From Bacteroidota bacterium (lineage in GTDB: Bacteria; Bacteroidota; Bacteroidia; Chitinophagales; Chitinophagaceae): 64,000 nucleotides of DNA. How positions within the stretch are numbered: position 1 is the first letter of the stretch; the number at the start of each line of letters is the position of its first letter. Where the stretch lies: the NCBI GenBank assembly GCA_016868455.1, contig VGGV01000001.1, positions 124,001 through 188,000 of the forward strand, read 5' to 3'. Under the pieces are notes generated by a model. The model did no database searches, had not been told where the DNA came from, and saw nothing but the letters and a program-made list of their open reading frames with translations. The translations under genes and the position numbers were made by a program. Below, one piece after another: positions 1-10,271 of this stretch.

Positions 1-335
1 ACAGGTAGTAAGATTATTCTTTTCATTTGTATAGATATTGTTTTATGGTTCAATTTATCCCGTGAAAGTACAGATTTGCCCAGCATGCTTTAAAAAAAGC
101 AACTGCCGGGCGCCCCTTAACTTATCCGGGGTATGGTGAAAGCGGAACAGCAATAAATTTTTGTTAAGACCGGCTTTCGAAAGCTCCTCTATTGAGGGTA
201 TATCCTGAATATTACGCTGAGGCAGTGCCAGCTTTTGGTTGCAGTTACCTATTAATCTTTCTCTCATTCCCGTTAATTGGTGCTGAATTTGCCTAAAGGA
301 TTCAATTGCAATACTTTTACGTAAAATAATAAGGC
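1..335. other. leading stretch without a recognised gene
   Basis: This stretch lies upstream of the TamB-like gene. The only open frame of note is a 70-codon minus-strand frame at 55-267 with no recognisable motif, no signal peptide and no obvious neighbour. In many Bacteroidota the gene divergent from tamB is tsaD, but nothing here resembles its N-terminus. The frame may be the edge of a decayed gene or chance. The promoter and start region of the TamB-like gene must lie in the last 100 bases. Confidence 0.4.
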
Positions 336-3300
336 CTGAAACGGTTCAAGAAAATACTGAAGTGGTTCTTTCTTATCCTGCTTTTTTTGATAGCGGCTGC
401 CTATATTTTTATTCAAACACCGTTTGGTCAAAACTGGATTGCCCGCCAGGTAACCCAAAGACTTTCAAAAGACCTGCAGACGAAAGTCAGGATTCAGCAT
501 GTTGATTTTTCTCTTTTTAACCGGATGCACCTGGAAGGAGTGCTGATTGAAGACCAGCATGGGGATACTGTTTTATACGCCGGTGATGTGAAGGTGCGTA
601 TTACTGACTGGTTTTTTATGAAAAAAAATGCGGAACTGAAATATATCGGACTGGAGAATGCACTCTTTAAATTTCAGCGGACAGATTCGGTATGGCGGCA
701 GCAATTTCTTATTGACTATTTTTCTTCACCTTCCACCGGCAGCGCCCCGAAAAAAAAGGCGGGTATCCGGTTTCATTTAAAAAAACTGGAGATGAAGAAT
801 GTCACCTTCCTGAAAAAAGACGAATGGAAAGGAGATGATCTGGCAATACAGCTTGGGACGCTTAACCTGGATGCGGATAAACTAAGCCTTTCGGGAAACA
901 TATTTGAGGTGAATTCGCTGACGATAAAAGACCCTGTTGTTGCACTGAATAAATATCCAGGCCGCAGACCTCCCAAAAAAATCACTGCAGATGATGTAAT
1001 GGATGAGATCAGGCAAACCATTTCCTGGAATAAGGGGAATACTATAGTAAGGATAGGTAACCTGAAAATCTCCAACGGCATTTTTAAAGCCGATAAGCAG
1101 GGCAGGGAGCCGTTGGCTTATTTTGACGGAAAGCATATACTTTTTAGCGGCATCAATGGCGAGTGGGCACAGGCCAGCTTTACCGGTGATACCATTTTGG
1201 CCAAAGTGAAACTGGCGGCAAAGGAAAGAAGCGGGTTTGAAGTAAAAAATATGACAGCCGATGTGAAGATGACCCCGCAGGGGATGGCTTTCAGCAATAT
1301 GGAGATCATCACCAACCGGAGTGTGCTGCGGAATTATTACTCCATGTCGTACGACGATTTAAAGGATATGGACGATTATATCCACAAAGTGAAGATGGCA
1401 GCTGTCTTTGAAGATTCATATGTGGACAGTGATGATATTGCATTTTTTGCACCGGCACTTGGCAAATGGAAAAAAAATATTGTTCTGAAGGGCAAAGTAA
1501 GAGGTACGGTAGATGACCTGGCAGGAAGAGAAATGCTGGTTCAGGCCGGCAACGGTACTTTGCTGGACGGCGATATTTCCATGACGGGGTTGCCCGATAT
1601 CAACAAGACATTTATTGATTTCAAATCAAATGATTTCAGAACCACTTACCGTGATGCGGTAAGCATTGTGCCGGCAATGCATCGGGTGAGGGCCCCCGAC
1701 CTGCGAAAAATACAATACCTCCGTTTCAAAGGAAACTTTACCGGCTTTATACGGGACTTTGTAACCTTCGGCACTGTTGAAACCAACCTGGGTACGCTTA
1801 CTTCTGATCTCAATATGAAATTACCCGCCGGACAGGAGCCGGTTTATTCCGGCAACCTGGCTTCTGATGATTTCATGATCGGCGAATTGCTGGGCAACAG
1901 CCGGCTTGGCAATATCTCTTTTTCAGCCATCGTAAAAGGAACAGGGTTCAGTTCCAAAACCCGTAATACGACCTTAGATGGCGCCATTCATTACCTGGAC
2001 TTCAATAAATACCGTTACCACAATATTACCGTGGGCGGAAGGCTGGGAAAAAACATGTTTGAAGGAGTTGCCTCAGTGAAAGATGAAAATGCTGATTTAT
2101 TGCTGAATGGGATTCTCGACTTCAACAAAAAATCGCCCCGTTTCCGGCTGCTTGCCGGTGTGGAGAAGGCTGACCTGCTGCGGCTCCGCCTGCTGAACGA
2201 CAGCATTCAGTTCAGCGGTAAGGCCGACCTGGATATGACCAATATATCACTTGATAATTTTCTGGGGATAGCCAAAATTACCGGGGCGGAAATAAAGAGA
2301 AACGGGCGGAAGCTGGCTTTTGATTCACTGATTGTAACAAGCGGTTATACTGATGGCATAAAAACCTTGTCGGTTTCATCCAGCGAATTCAGGGGAACAA
2401 TAGCCGGGCAATACAGCTTTACCAAACTGCCTTCCGTAGTAACTTATTTTTTGAATAAATACTACCCCGCCTATGTAAAGGCGCCGCAGCGGGTGCCCGA
2501 AAACCAGTCGTTCACTTTTGATATTGAAACATATTATACAGATGAATACCCGCAACTGATCCATCCGGGACTGAGTGGTTTGAACAATACCCGACTGAAC
2601 GGAAAACTTGACCTGTCGCAAAATATACTGCAGCTGGCTGCTGAAGCACCACAGTTTAATTTTAAGGGATATAGTTTTGATAAAGTAAAGCTCACCGCTT
2701 CAGGCAATGCCGACAGTCTTGTGCTGACCGGGCAAACAGATCGAATCCGTATTAACGACAGCCTCCGCATTCCGCAGGCCCTGTTCCGCATCAGTTCCCG
2801 CAATGACTCTTCAAAAGTTTCTGTTTTTGCCGGTACTAACCGTCGGGTTGAAAAAGCGGACCTGCATGCACTGGTTCTTACCTATAATGATGGAGTAAAG
2901 ATTGAATTTGACCCTTCCACTTTTACCATTAACAGTAAAACATGGACGATTGATGAGGACGGAGAACTGGTATTCCGGAGTAATACACCTGCCGCCGGTT
3001 TGCTCTCACTATCCGACGGGCAGCAAAAAGTACTTTTTAAAACACAACCCTCTGCAAAAGGAAGCTGGAACGATATCCGGGCGGAACTGAGCAACGTAAA
3101 CCTGGCTGACTTTGCCCCTTATTTCATGACAAAAAACAGGCTGGAGGGATTGCTGTCCGGGAATATTCTGATTGAAAACCCCACAAATAACCTGAGAATA
3201 ACTTCAGATGATCTGCAAACGAAATTCCTGCGACTGGATAATGATTCACTGGGTGAGGTAAAAGCTTCATTGGTGTATGATGATAAAACCAGGGAATTAA

Positions 3301-5207
3301 AAGTAAAGGGCAACACCCTGAACCAGGAAAATTATCTTGGATTTGATGCCCGTATTTTTATAGGCGATAAGGAGAAGGCGAAGAACAACCTTATCGCCCT
3401 AAGGGCAAATAATTTTCAGATCAAAGTGCTGGAAAGGTTCCTGGGCAACCTGTTTTCTCACATGCAGGGTTATCTTACCGGGGATATTGCCATTACCGGG
3501 GAATTTGATAACCTTTCGGTAACAGGAAAAGGCCGTTTGAAGGATGCAGGACTGAAAGTGAATTTTACCCAGTGTTATTATAAAATCCTGGACACCGACA
3601 TTGAACTCACCCCTTACGAAATCAACCTGGATGGCATTGTTCTGAAGGATACCATAACAGGTAATCCCATATATCTTACCGGCGGGATAGAACATCAGTC
3701 GTTTAAAAAAATGTTTTACAACCTGGATATTTCTACCCGCAAACCGGGTATCAGGGACGATGCGAATAACAGACCGGTACAGTTGCTGAACACAACCTAC
3801 AAAGACAACAAACAGTTTTATGGCAACGTAAAAGGCACTGGTTCCATGTCATTGCTGGGTCCGCAGGCCAATATGTACATGAAGATAGATGCCATTGCAT
3901 CGGAGGAAGACAGCAGCTTTATCACCCTGCCGCCATCTGCCACCCGTGAGTCGGGTATTGCCGATTTCCTGGTTGAAAGAAAATATGGCCGGGAAATGGA
4001 GGCCGGGGATGTCAAGGGCAGCACCAATATTATTTATGATGTGGACCTGACGGTAAATAAAACGCCGGTACCCATGGTATCAGTGAGGGTAATACTGGAT
4101 GAGCTGACCGGTGATGAGATAAAGGGCAAGGGTAGCGGATCGATGAACATCCGCTCCGGCACCACAGAACCATTGCTGCTGCGTGGCCGTTTTGATATTG
4201 AAGAGGGTCTTTATGTTTTTACGTTTCAGTCCTTCTTTAAAAAACCATTTGTGCTCCGCAAAGGAAGCGAAAACTACATAGAATGGAACGGCGATCCTTA
4301 CGATGCCAATGTCCGTTTCAATGCAGTGTATACGGCAGAAAGAGTAAGCTTTGCACCGCTCAGGGATTTGCTGCCTGTAAACAGCAGTGCAGTTGCCGCA
4401 AGGGAAAATGTATATGTGGTGGCATCGTTATCAGACAAATTGTTTAAACCTGCTATTAATTTTTCACTTGACTTTCCAGGCTCCAGTGTGGCGGTAAACG
4501 ATCCGGAACTGGCCCTTGTGGTTCAGCAAATGCAGCGCAATGTGAATGAAATTAACCGGCAGGTTACCTATCTGATCGTATTTAACAGTTTTGCACCGGT
4601 AACTTCGGGAACCGGCACTGCCAACAGCACTATCAACGAATTTGTTTACAGCTCTGTTTCCAGCATACTTTTTAATGAAGTGAGCAAGGTAATTAACTCT
4701 GCTTTCGCCAAACTTTTTAATACGGATAATATCGGGTTAAATATCAGCGGCTCGCTTTATAACAGGAACCTGCTGCAAAATGGCAGCAGTTTTAATCCCA
4801 ACCAGGGGCAGTTGGACATTAACATCCCGATTTCTTTATTCAAAGACAGGTTTCTGATAAAAGTAGGCAGCACACTTGATCTTGCACTTGACGGAGGGCC
4901 GGCAGTTCAGGAAGCGCTGAGGCTTTTGCCCGATGTTACGCTGGAATGGCTTATTAATGAAAGCGGCAGTGTAAGGGCCTCCTTCTTTTACCGGGAAAAT
5001 AATGATTACCTGGTTGCATCCACAACCGGCGCACCGGGCAGGGCCAGAAGGATGGGGGCCGATCTTTCGTACCGCAAAGATTTTGACCGGTTGGGTGATA
5101 TTTTTAAAGGTAAGAGTAAAAAAAGAAAAACATCTGAAACACCGGCATTGCCGCCAGCCGCTGAAATAAAAACGGAGGAGGCACCAAAGAAAGAAAACGA
5201 CGAATAA
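336..5207 (+). CDS. tamB: TamB-like translocation/assembly module protein (DUF490 family)
   Basis: Very long inner-membrane-anchored periplasmic protein of about 1620 residues. TamB-family proteins bridge the inner and outer membranes and help outer-membrane protein assembly or lipid transport. The N-terminus has a basic stretch (KRFKKILKW) followed by a hydrophobic helix (FFLILLFLIAAAYIFI), as expected for a signal anchor. The body is repetitive beta-rich sequence, and the last third carries the conserved TamB domain (segments such as IRSGTTEPLLLRGRFDIEEG and INIPISLFKDRFLIKVGSTL). It ends in a Lys/Glu-rich tail. No ATG is available: the frame opens after a TAA at 330, the full anchor begins at a CTG at 336, and the first conventional start is a TTG at 387 that would cut the anchor in half. 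I prefer 336. The rest of the frame is undamaged. Confidence 0.88.
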   Translation: MKRFKKILKWFFLILLFLIAAAYIFIQTPFGQNWIARQVTQRLSKDLQTKVRIQHVDFSLFNRMHLEGVLIEDQHGDTVLYAGDVKVRITDWFFMKKNAELKYIGLENALFKFQRTDSVWRQQFLIDYFSSPSTGSAPKKKAGIRFHLKKLEMKNVTFLKKDEWKGDDLAIQLGTLNLDADKLSLSGNIFEVNSLTIKDPVVALNKYPGRRPPKKITADDVMDEIRQTISWNKGNTIVRIGNLKISNGIFKADKQGREPLAYFDGKHILFSGINGEWAQASFTGDTILAKVKLAAKERSGFEVKNMTADVKMTPQGMAFSNMEIITNRSVLRNYYSMSYDDLKDMDDYIHKVKMAAVFEDSYVDSDDIAFFAPALGKWKKNIVLKGKVRGTVDDLAGREMLVQAGNGTLLDGDISMTGLPDINKTFIDFKSNDFRTTYRDAVSIVPAMHRVRAPDLRKIQYLRFKGNFTGFIRDFVTFGTVETNLGTLTSDLNMKLPAGQEPVYSGNLASDDFMIGELLGNSRLGNISFSAIVKGTGFSSKTRNTTLDGAIHYLDFNKYRYHNITVGGRLGKNMFEGVASVKDENADLLLNGILDFNKKSPRFRLLAGVEKADLLRLRLLNDSIQFSGKADLDMTNISLDNFLGIAKITGAEIKRNGRKLAFDSLIVTSGYTDGIKTLSVSSSEFRGTIAGQYSFTKLPSVVTYFLNKYYPAYVKAPQRVPENQSFTFDIETYYTDEYPQLIHPGLSGLNNTRLNGKLDLSQNILQLAAEAPQFNFKGYSFDKVKLTASGNADSLVLTGQTDRIRINDSLRIPQALFRISSRNDSSKVSVFAGTNRRVEKADLHALVLTYNDGVKIEFDPSTFTINSKTWTIDEDGELVFRSNTPAAGLLSLSDGQQKVLFKTQPSAKGSWNDIRAELSNVNLADFAPYFMTKNRLEGLLSGNILIENPTNNLRITSDDLQTKFLRLDNDSLGEVKASLVYDDKTRELKVKGNTLNQENYLGFDARIFIGDKEKAKNNLIALRANNFQIKVLERFLGNLFSHMQGYLTGDIAITGEFDNLSVTGKGRLKDAGLKVNFTQCYYKILDTDIELTPYEINLDGIVLKDTITGNPIYLTGGIEHQSFKKMFYNLDISTRKPGIRDDANNRPVQLLNTTYKDNKQFYGNVKGTGSMSLLGPQANMYMKIDAIASEEDSSFITLPPSATRESGIADFLVERKYGREMEAGDVKGSTNIIYDVDLTVNKTPVPMVSVRVILDELTGDEIKGKGSGSMNIRSGTTEPLLLRGRFDIEEGLYVFTFQSFFKKPFVLRKGSENYIEWNGDPYDANVRFNAVYTAERVSFAPLRDLLPVNSSAVAARENVYVVASLSDKLFKPAINFSLDFPGSSVAVNDPELALVVQQMQRNVNEINRQVTYLIVFNSFAPVTSGTGTANSTINEFVYSSVSSILFNEVSKVINSAFAKLFNTDNIGLNISGSLYNRNLLQNGSSFNPNQGQLDINIPISLFKDRFLIKVGSTLDLALDGGPAVQEALRLLPDVTLEWLINESGSVRASFFYRENNDYLVASTTGAPGRARRMGADLSYRKDFDRLGDIFKGKSKKRKTSETPALPPAAEIKTEEAPKKENDE

Positions 5208-5266
5208 AAAAACCTCTCAGGGCGGGGTCTGGTTATTTGGAGTTTGTGATTTGGTTCTTGTGGTTT

Positions 5267-6490
5267 TTATTCATCTTCCATTATTTCATGACCCAGTTTA
5301 TCTCTTTTTACGGAAAGGTATTTTTCATTATAAGGATTGGGGTTTATCTCAATGGGGATGTTTTCCACAATTTCCAGTCCGTAACCTATCAGACCAACTC
5401 TTTTGCGGGGATTGTTGGTCATAAGCCTGAGTTTGGTAATACCGAGATGCCTTAATATTTGTGCTCCGAGTCCGTAATCCCGCTGATCCATCTGGAAGCC
5501 GAGGTGAATGTTGGCTTCTACCGTATCCATGCCCTGCTCCTGCAGTCTGTATGCTTTTAGTTTGTTCAGCAAACCAATGCCGCGGCCTTCCTGGTTCATA
5601 TAAAGGATGGCGCCTTTCCCTTCGGCCTGTACCATTTTCATGGCTTTGTGCAGTTGTTCGCCGCAGTCGCAGCGCAGCGAACCCAGGATATCGCCGGTAA
5701 AACAGGAAGAATGCACCCTGATGAGCACCGGTTCATCTTTTGCCCAGGTTCCTTTAATGAGCGCCAGGTGCTCATTGGAGGAAAGCTTTTCTTTAAAAGC
5801 CACCAGCATAAAATCACCATAACGGGTGGGCATTTCCACTCTCACCACTTCTTCAATCAATGAATCTGTTTTGATGCGGTATTCAATCAGGTCTTTAATG
5901 GAAATGATCTTGAAATCAAATTTATTGGCGATGTCCAATAGTTGCGGAAGCCGGGCCATGGTGCCATCATCATTCATAATTTCCACAAGCACTCCTGCAG
6001 CTTCAAGCCCTGCCAGCCTGGCGAGGTCAACGGCGGCTTCTGTATGCCCGGCGCGGCGCAGCACACCCCCCTTTTTTGCCCGGAGAGGAAAAATGTGGCC
6101 CGGTCGTCCCAGATCGGATGGCTGTGTCCGGGGATCAATTAATGCCTGTATGGTTTTAGCCCTGTCATGGGCTGAAATCCCGGTAGTGCATCCATGGCCG
6201 AGCAGGTCAACCGATACGGTAAAGGCTGTTTCATGCAGGGCCGTGTTATTGTTTACCATAAGTTCAAGACCCAGCGCATCACAGCGTTCCTCGGGCAGGG
6301 CGGCACAAATAAGCCCCCTGCCGTATTTACTCATGAAGTTGATGACTTCAGGGGTTACATAACGGGCAGCAGCGACAAAATCACCTTCATTTTCCCGGTC
6401 TTCATCATCAACCACTACCACCAGTTTGCCTTTTTTAATATCTTCAAGGGCGCTGTCAATCAAATCAAGCATAACCACATTTTCCTGCAA
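5267..6490 (-). CDS. ribBA: bifunctional DHBP synthase / GTP cyclohydrolase II
   Basis: Riboflavin biosynthesis, both entry reactions: ribulose 5-phosphate to 3,4-dihydroxy-2-butanone 4-phosphate (N-terminal half) and GTP to diaminopyrimidine (C-terminal half). The DHBP synthase signature [10 protein letters not shown] is at residues 28-37. The GTP cyclohydrolase II half has the zinc-binding cluster [19 protein letters not shown] and the late motif [10 protein letters not shown]. At 407 residues it matches the usual length of RibBA fusions. The gene is divergent from the TonB receptor with about 165 bases between starts. I see no FMN riboswitch core in that gap. Confidence 0.96.
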   Translation of the reverse strand: MQENVVMLDLIDSALEDIKKGKLVVVVDDEDRENEGDFVAAARYVTPEVINFMSKYGRGLICAALPEERCDALGLELMVNNNTALHETAFTVSVDLLGHGCTTGISAHDRAKTIQALIDPRTQPSDLGRPGHIFPLRAKKGGVLRRAGHTEAAVDLARLAGLEAAGVLVEIMNDDGTMARLPQLLDIANKFDFKIISIKDLIEYRIKTDSLIEEVVRVEMPTRYGDFMLVAFKEKLSSNEHLALIKGTWAKDEPVLIRVHSSCFTGDILGSLRCDCGEQLHKAMKMVQAEGKGAILYMNQEGRGIGLLNKLKAYRLQEQGMDTVEANIHLGFQMDQRDYGLGAQILRHLGITKLRLMTNNPRKRVGLIGYGLEIVENIPIEINPNPYNEKYLSVKRDKLGHEIMEDE

Positions 6491-6654
6491 AAATAGAACA
6501 AAGCAACGGACCCTCTGATTTGAGCGTTTTAAGGCAGCAAAAAAGGGTGGCGGATTGTCATTATAAAGCCTTATTTTTCAGGCTGGATTTGTTAATATTT
6601 GTCTATTTTTATTTTGGGAATATTCCCTTTCTTTGCATCCGAAAACCAATCTAT

Positions 6655-9600
6655 ATGCTTAAGAGAATACTCTTTTTCTTTGCTTTGGCCCTGATGGTCA
6701 GTCCATTCGTATCTGCCCAGATCACTACTTCTACCATCACCGGTACAGTAAAAAGTACTTCAGATGATCCTCTGATAGGGGCTACAGTAGTTGCCACCCA
6801 TGTTCCCACCGGAACCAAATACACAACGGTTTCCCGTGCCGGCGGGGTTATCAGGATTGAGAATATGAGGTCGGGTGGTCCGTATACCATTGAGGTTACA
6901 TTCGTAGGTTATGATAAGGAAACGTACTCAGATATTTATCTGCAGCTTGCTGAATCATTCATTCTTAACCCGGCATTGAAGAAAACAGAAAAAGTTCTGG
7001 AAACCGTAGTGCTGACCTCTACAGGCCGCAGCCAGATTCTGAATAAAAACAGAACAGGCGCTGTAACCAATATTGGACTTCGGCAGATTTCTGAACTTCC
7101 AACTATTACCCGAAGCCTTAATGATATTACAAGAATAACCCCGGAGTCAAACGGGGCATCAATCGGCGGAGGTAATTACCGCCAAAACAATTTTACAATT
7201 GATGGCGCCGACTTCAATAACAGTTTTGGTATTGGTCAGAATCTTCCAGCCGGGGGCCGGCCTATTTCAGTTGATGCAATCGGCGAAATTTCTGTAAACA
7301 TTACTCCTTTTGATGTACGCCAGTCCGGTTTTATAGGAAGCGCCATCAATGCCATCACCCGTTCGGGGACTAATGACTTTTCCGGTTCTGTATATAAATA
7401 TTTCAGGAATGAAAGATACCGCGGCGATAAAGTTGATAAAACTGAATTTATCCGCCCTGTTGAAGATTTTAAGCAATGGGGTTTTCGTTTAGGAGGCCCG
7501 ATTATCAAAAATAAACTTTTCTTCTTTATTAATTACGAAACGGAAAATCAACCCAGAGCTATTCAAACTAATTTTGCTTCATCCACAGCAAGACCATTTG
7601 GAAGTGCGCCAAACATCGCCAGGCCTACTGCTGATTCGTTGAACTTTATCAGCAATTACCTGCTGACTAATTATGGTTATGTAACAGGGTCATTTGATAA
7701 TTACACTCCCAATATTGATCAGGAAAAATATATGGGACGCCTTGACTGGAATATCAGCAACAGGCATAATCTCGTACTTCGTTACAGCCAGGTGGAAGGA
7801 GGGACCCCTAATCCTCTCAGCAGTTCAACAGGCGGAGCAGGGTTTAATTACCCAACCGGGCTTGGGCGTACAAACAATAACTCGCTATGGTTTAAAAACT
7901 CCAACTATTTCCAGGGGGAAAATTTTTATTCGATGGCGGCTGAGCTAAATTCCAACTGGGGAAAAACATCCAACGTTTTCCGTGCAACATACACCTATCA
8001 GAACGATTCCCGTTCTTCTGAAAGCCAGACATTTCCACTGGTGGATATCCTGAGTTCAACAGGTGTCGCTACACCAGCACCTTATACCACTTTCGGATTT
8101 GAGCCGTTTACATTTGGCAACATCAGAAAAGTAAAAGTGTATTCAATTGTTGATAATTTCAGCTGGACCAAGAACAAACACAGCTGGACTGTGGGTGGCC
8201 AGTTTGAGCAAAGTGAAACAATTAACGGCTTCCAGCGGTTTGCCACTAGCTATTATGTTTTCAATACCTGGAACGATTTTGCCAGTGCACTGGACCCCAA
8301 TCCGGCCAATCGCAGAAAACCCGAGCATTTTGTTCTCACTTATTCCCTGTCGAAAAACTTTGCACCTGCCTTTTCTGCATTTAAGTTCAGACAATATTCA
8401 TTATACGGTCAGGATGAAATTGCCATTACAAGGAATTTCAGGTTAACCGTAGGATTAAGACTTGACTTGCCCTCTTACCCGGATGTACCTCAGATACTCA
8501 CTCATCCGCTGGTACTGGCACAAACTTTTGAAGGTGGAGAAAAGGTTAATACAGGTAATCTGCCAAAAGTAAGGTTCATGTGGTCTCCAAGAATGGGCTT
8601 TAACTGGGATCTTTACGGAGATCGTTCTTTACAAATCCGCGGGGGTACCGGTATATTTACCGGCCGGGTTCCTTTTGTATGGATAGTGAGCCAGTCGGGT
8701 GATAATGGAATGATACAAATTACACAGGCATTTAATGGCCAGGCCAACACCCCCGGCCCTTTCAATCCTGACCTCGCTGCATATCGTCCCGGTTCTGTAC
8801 CCCAGGCCGGAACCATTGTGCCTGCATCTGTTACCGCACTTGACCCGGATTTCAGGAACCCGCAAAGCTGGAAATCAAGCATAGCCATGGACGCCAGAAT
8901 GCCATGGGGTATAATCGCAACGGTTGAGGCTATTTTTAATAAAGACCTTAAAACTGTTTATTTCCGCAGCCCCAACTACCAGCTTCCGCAAAATTTGAAT
9001 GTGGCTAACTATCCTGATAACAGGCCGATGTACGGTGCCTCAGTTCCTACCAGGTTCATCAACAGGTTAAATACAGCCGGCGTTTTTGTACCCGGCGGCA
9101 GTGCGGCATTTTCTCCTGTTATTATTGATAATGCACCCAAATCAAAAGGGTATTATGCTTCATTTACCGTAAAAGTTGAAAAACCTTTCAGTAAGGGCTT
9201 CTCCGGTTCGGTGGCCTATACCAAATCACTGGCCGCCAACCTACATGACGGAAGTGGTGACCAGGCCCTGGGCACATACCAAAATACCCAGCAGGTAAAT
9301 ACACTGAATGTTCCTGAGCTTTCTCATGCCAGTTATGTGCTTCCCGACAGATTTGTTGCCTCTCTTTCGTACAGAAAAGAGTACCTGAAACATCTTGCAA
9401 CAACCATCGCCTTCTTTTATCAGGGTTCGGTTAATTACCGTTTCTCCTATGTATATGGCGCTGATTTTAATCGTGATGGTATTAATGGTAATGATCTTAT
9501 CTTTATACCCACTGCGACCCAGGTGCAGCAAATGCAATTTGTGGCTCAAATTATCAACGGGGTAAACTATGACCAGAATGCACAAAGGGCCTTGTTTGAA

Positions 9601-9999
9601 GAATACATCCAGCAGGACAAATACCTGCGGACGCACAGGGGGCAATATGCTGAGCGCAACGGCGCAATGGCACCATGGAGAAACCAACTTGACATTAAAT
9701 TCCTGCAAGACTTATTTGTAAAAACCGGTAAATACCGCAATACGCTGCAGTTTTCAGTTGACATATTCAACGCTGGAAACCTGATTAATCCAAGCTGGGG
9801 TAAGGGAAAGGCAGTTAATGCCACTTCCATTCTGGTTCCTCAAAACCAAAATTCACTGATACCAGGAGGTACAGTAATACCCACTTTCAGGCTGGCAACT
9901 GACAGGGGGCAAATCATTACCCGAACTTTCAGGGATGTGGTAAGCACAGCTTCTACTTACTCTATCCAGTTGGGACTGCGGTATATTTTTAATAACTAA
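6655..9999 (+). CDS. Oar-like TonB-dependent outer-membrane receptor
   Basis: Outer-membrane receptor of 1114 residues. The chosen ATG gives a clean signal peptide (MLKRILFFFALALMVSPFVSAQ). A carboxypeptidase-regulatory-like domain follows (about 25-105, with GTVKS, DDPLIGATVVATH and VTFVGYDKETY), then a plug (LPTITRSLNDITRITPES, FTIDGADFNNSFG) and a large beta-barrel ending in an aromatic-rich strand (GLRYIFNN). The frame is open further upstream to a TTG at 6520, but that extension would hide the signal peptide. No SusD partner is adjacent, so this is the Oar/OmpA-like class rather than a SusCD glycan system, and the substrate is unknown. A strong terminator follows directly. Confidence 0.93.
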   Translation: MLKRILFFFALALMVSPFVSAQITTSTITGTVKSTSDDPLIGATVVATHVPTGTKYTTVSRAGGVIRIENMRSGGPYTIEVTFVGYDKETYSDIYLQLAESFILNPALKKTEKVLETVVLTSTGRSQILNKNRTGAVTNIGLRQISELPTITRSLNDITRITPESNGASIGGGNYRQNNFTIDGADFNNSFGIGQNLPAGGRPISVDAIGEISVNITPFDVRQSGFIGSAINAITRSGTNDFSGSVYKYFRNERYRGDKVDKTEFIRPVEDFKQWGFRLGGPIIKNKLFFFINYETENQPRAIQTNFASSTARPFGSAPNIARPTADSLNFISNYLLTNYGYVTGSFDNYTPNIDQEKYMGRLDWNISNRHNLVLRYSQVEGGTPNPLSSSTGGAGFNYPTGLGRTNNNSLWFKNSNYFQGENFYSMAAELNSNWGKTSNVFRATYTYQNDSRSSESQTFPLVDILSSTGVATPAPYTTFGFEPFTFGNIRKVKVYSIVDNFSWTKNKHSWTVGGQFEQSETINGFQRFATSYYVFNTWNDFASALDPNPANRRKPEHFVLTYSLSKNFAPAFSAFKFRQYSLYGQDEIAITRNFRLTVGLRLDLPSYPDVPQILTHPLVLAQTFEGGEKVNTGNLPKVRFMWSPRMGFNWDLYGDRSLQIRGGTGIFTGRVPFVWIVSQSGDNGMIQITQAFNGQANTPGPFNPDLAAYRPGSVPQAGTIVPASVTALDPDFRNPQSWKSSIAMDARMPWGIIATVEAIFNKDLKTVYFRSPNYQLPQNLNVANYPDNRPMYGASVPTRFINRLNTAGVFVPGGSAAFSPVIIDNAPKSKGYYASFTVKVEKPFSKGFSGSVAYTKSLAANLHDGSGDQALGTYQNTQQVNTLNVPELSHASYVLPDRFVASLSYRKEYLKHLATTIAFFYQGSVNYRFSYVYGADFNRDGINGNDLIFIPTATQVQQMQFVAQIINGVNYDQNAQRALFEEYIQQDKYLRTHRGQYAERNGAMAPWRNQLDIKFLQDLFVKTGKYRNTLQFSVDIFNAGNLINPSWGKGKAVNATSILVPQNQNSLIPGGTVIPTFRLATDRGQIITRTFRDVVSTASTYSIQLGLRYIFNN

Positions 10000-10016
10000 A
10001 ATCTAGATTTATCCAT

Positions 10017-10053
10017 AAAAAATCCTGTTGGTATTTCCAGCGGGATTTTTTTA
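10017..10053 (+). terminator. rho-independent terminator of the TonB receptor gene
   Basis: An 11-base stem (AATCCTGTTGG with CCAGCGGGATT, two G-U pairs) closes a five-base loop and is followed by a run of T. It begins 17 bases after the receptor stop codon. Confidence 0.85.
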
Positions 10054-10057
10054 TTGT

Positions 10058-10264
10058 ATGCAGATCAATGCTGTAATTTTCCCCAGCCCCACAGTAAAAA
10101 CTCCGGTGCTGGACCATCTTGGCAGCAGGCACCGGGTGGCTTATATGCACAAAATGCTGGAGCACGGCACAGGGGCAGACCGCCAGTTAGCCGTATTTGA
10201 AAAAACAAAAAAACTGGCTGAATTGGCCAGTTACATCAACAGCCAGTACCTGGTAGGGATATAG
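10058..10264 (+). CDS. hypothetical small protein
   Basis: A 68-codon frame starting at an ATG just past the terminator (MQINAVIFPSPTVKTPVLDH...) and ending a few bases before the converging PorT-like remnant. It has mixed composition, no signal peptide or membrane segment, and no motif I recognise. It sits immediately after a terminator without a visible promoter, so it may be chance or the remnant of a longer gene. Confidence 0.35.
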   Translation: MQINAVIFPSPTVKTPVLDHLGSRHRVAYMHKMLEHGTGADRQLAVFEKTKKLAELASYINSQYLVGI

Positions 10265-10271
10265 TTTCCTT

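Noticed and set aside
5826-6362. A 178-codon plus-strand open frame opposite ribBA
   Set aside because: It is fully antisense to the conserved RibBA gene and has no family features.
6491-6654. FMN riboswitch upstream of ribBA
   Set aside because: The gap is short and lacks the conserved blocks of the FMN element.
6520-6654. Longer N-terminus for the TonB receptor
   Set aside because: It would bury the clear signal peptide that starts at 6655; the upstream DNA is more likely promoter.
6655-9999. SusCD-type polysaccharide utilisation locus
   Set aside because: There is no SusD gene, no glycoside hydrolase and no regulator nearby; the receptor is of the Oar-like class.
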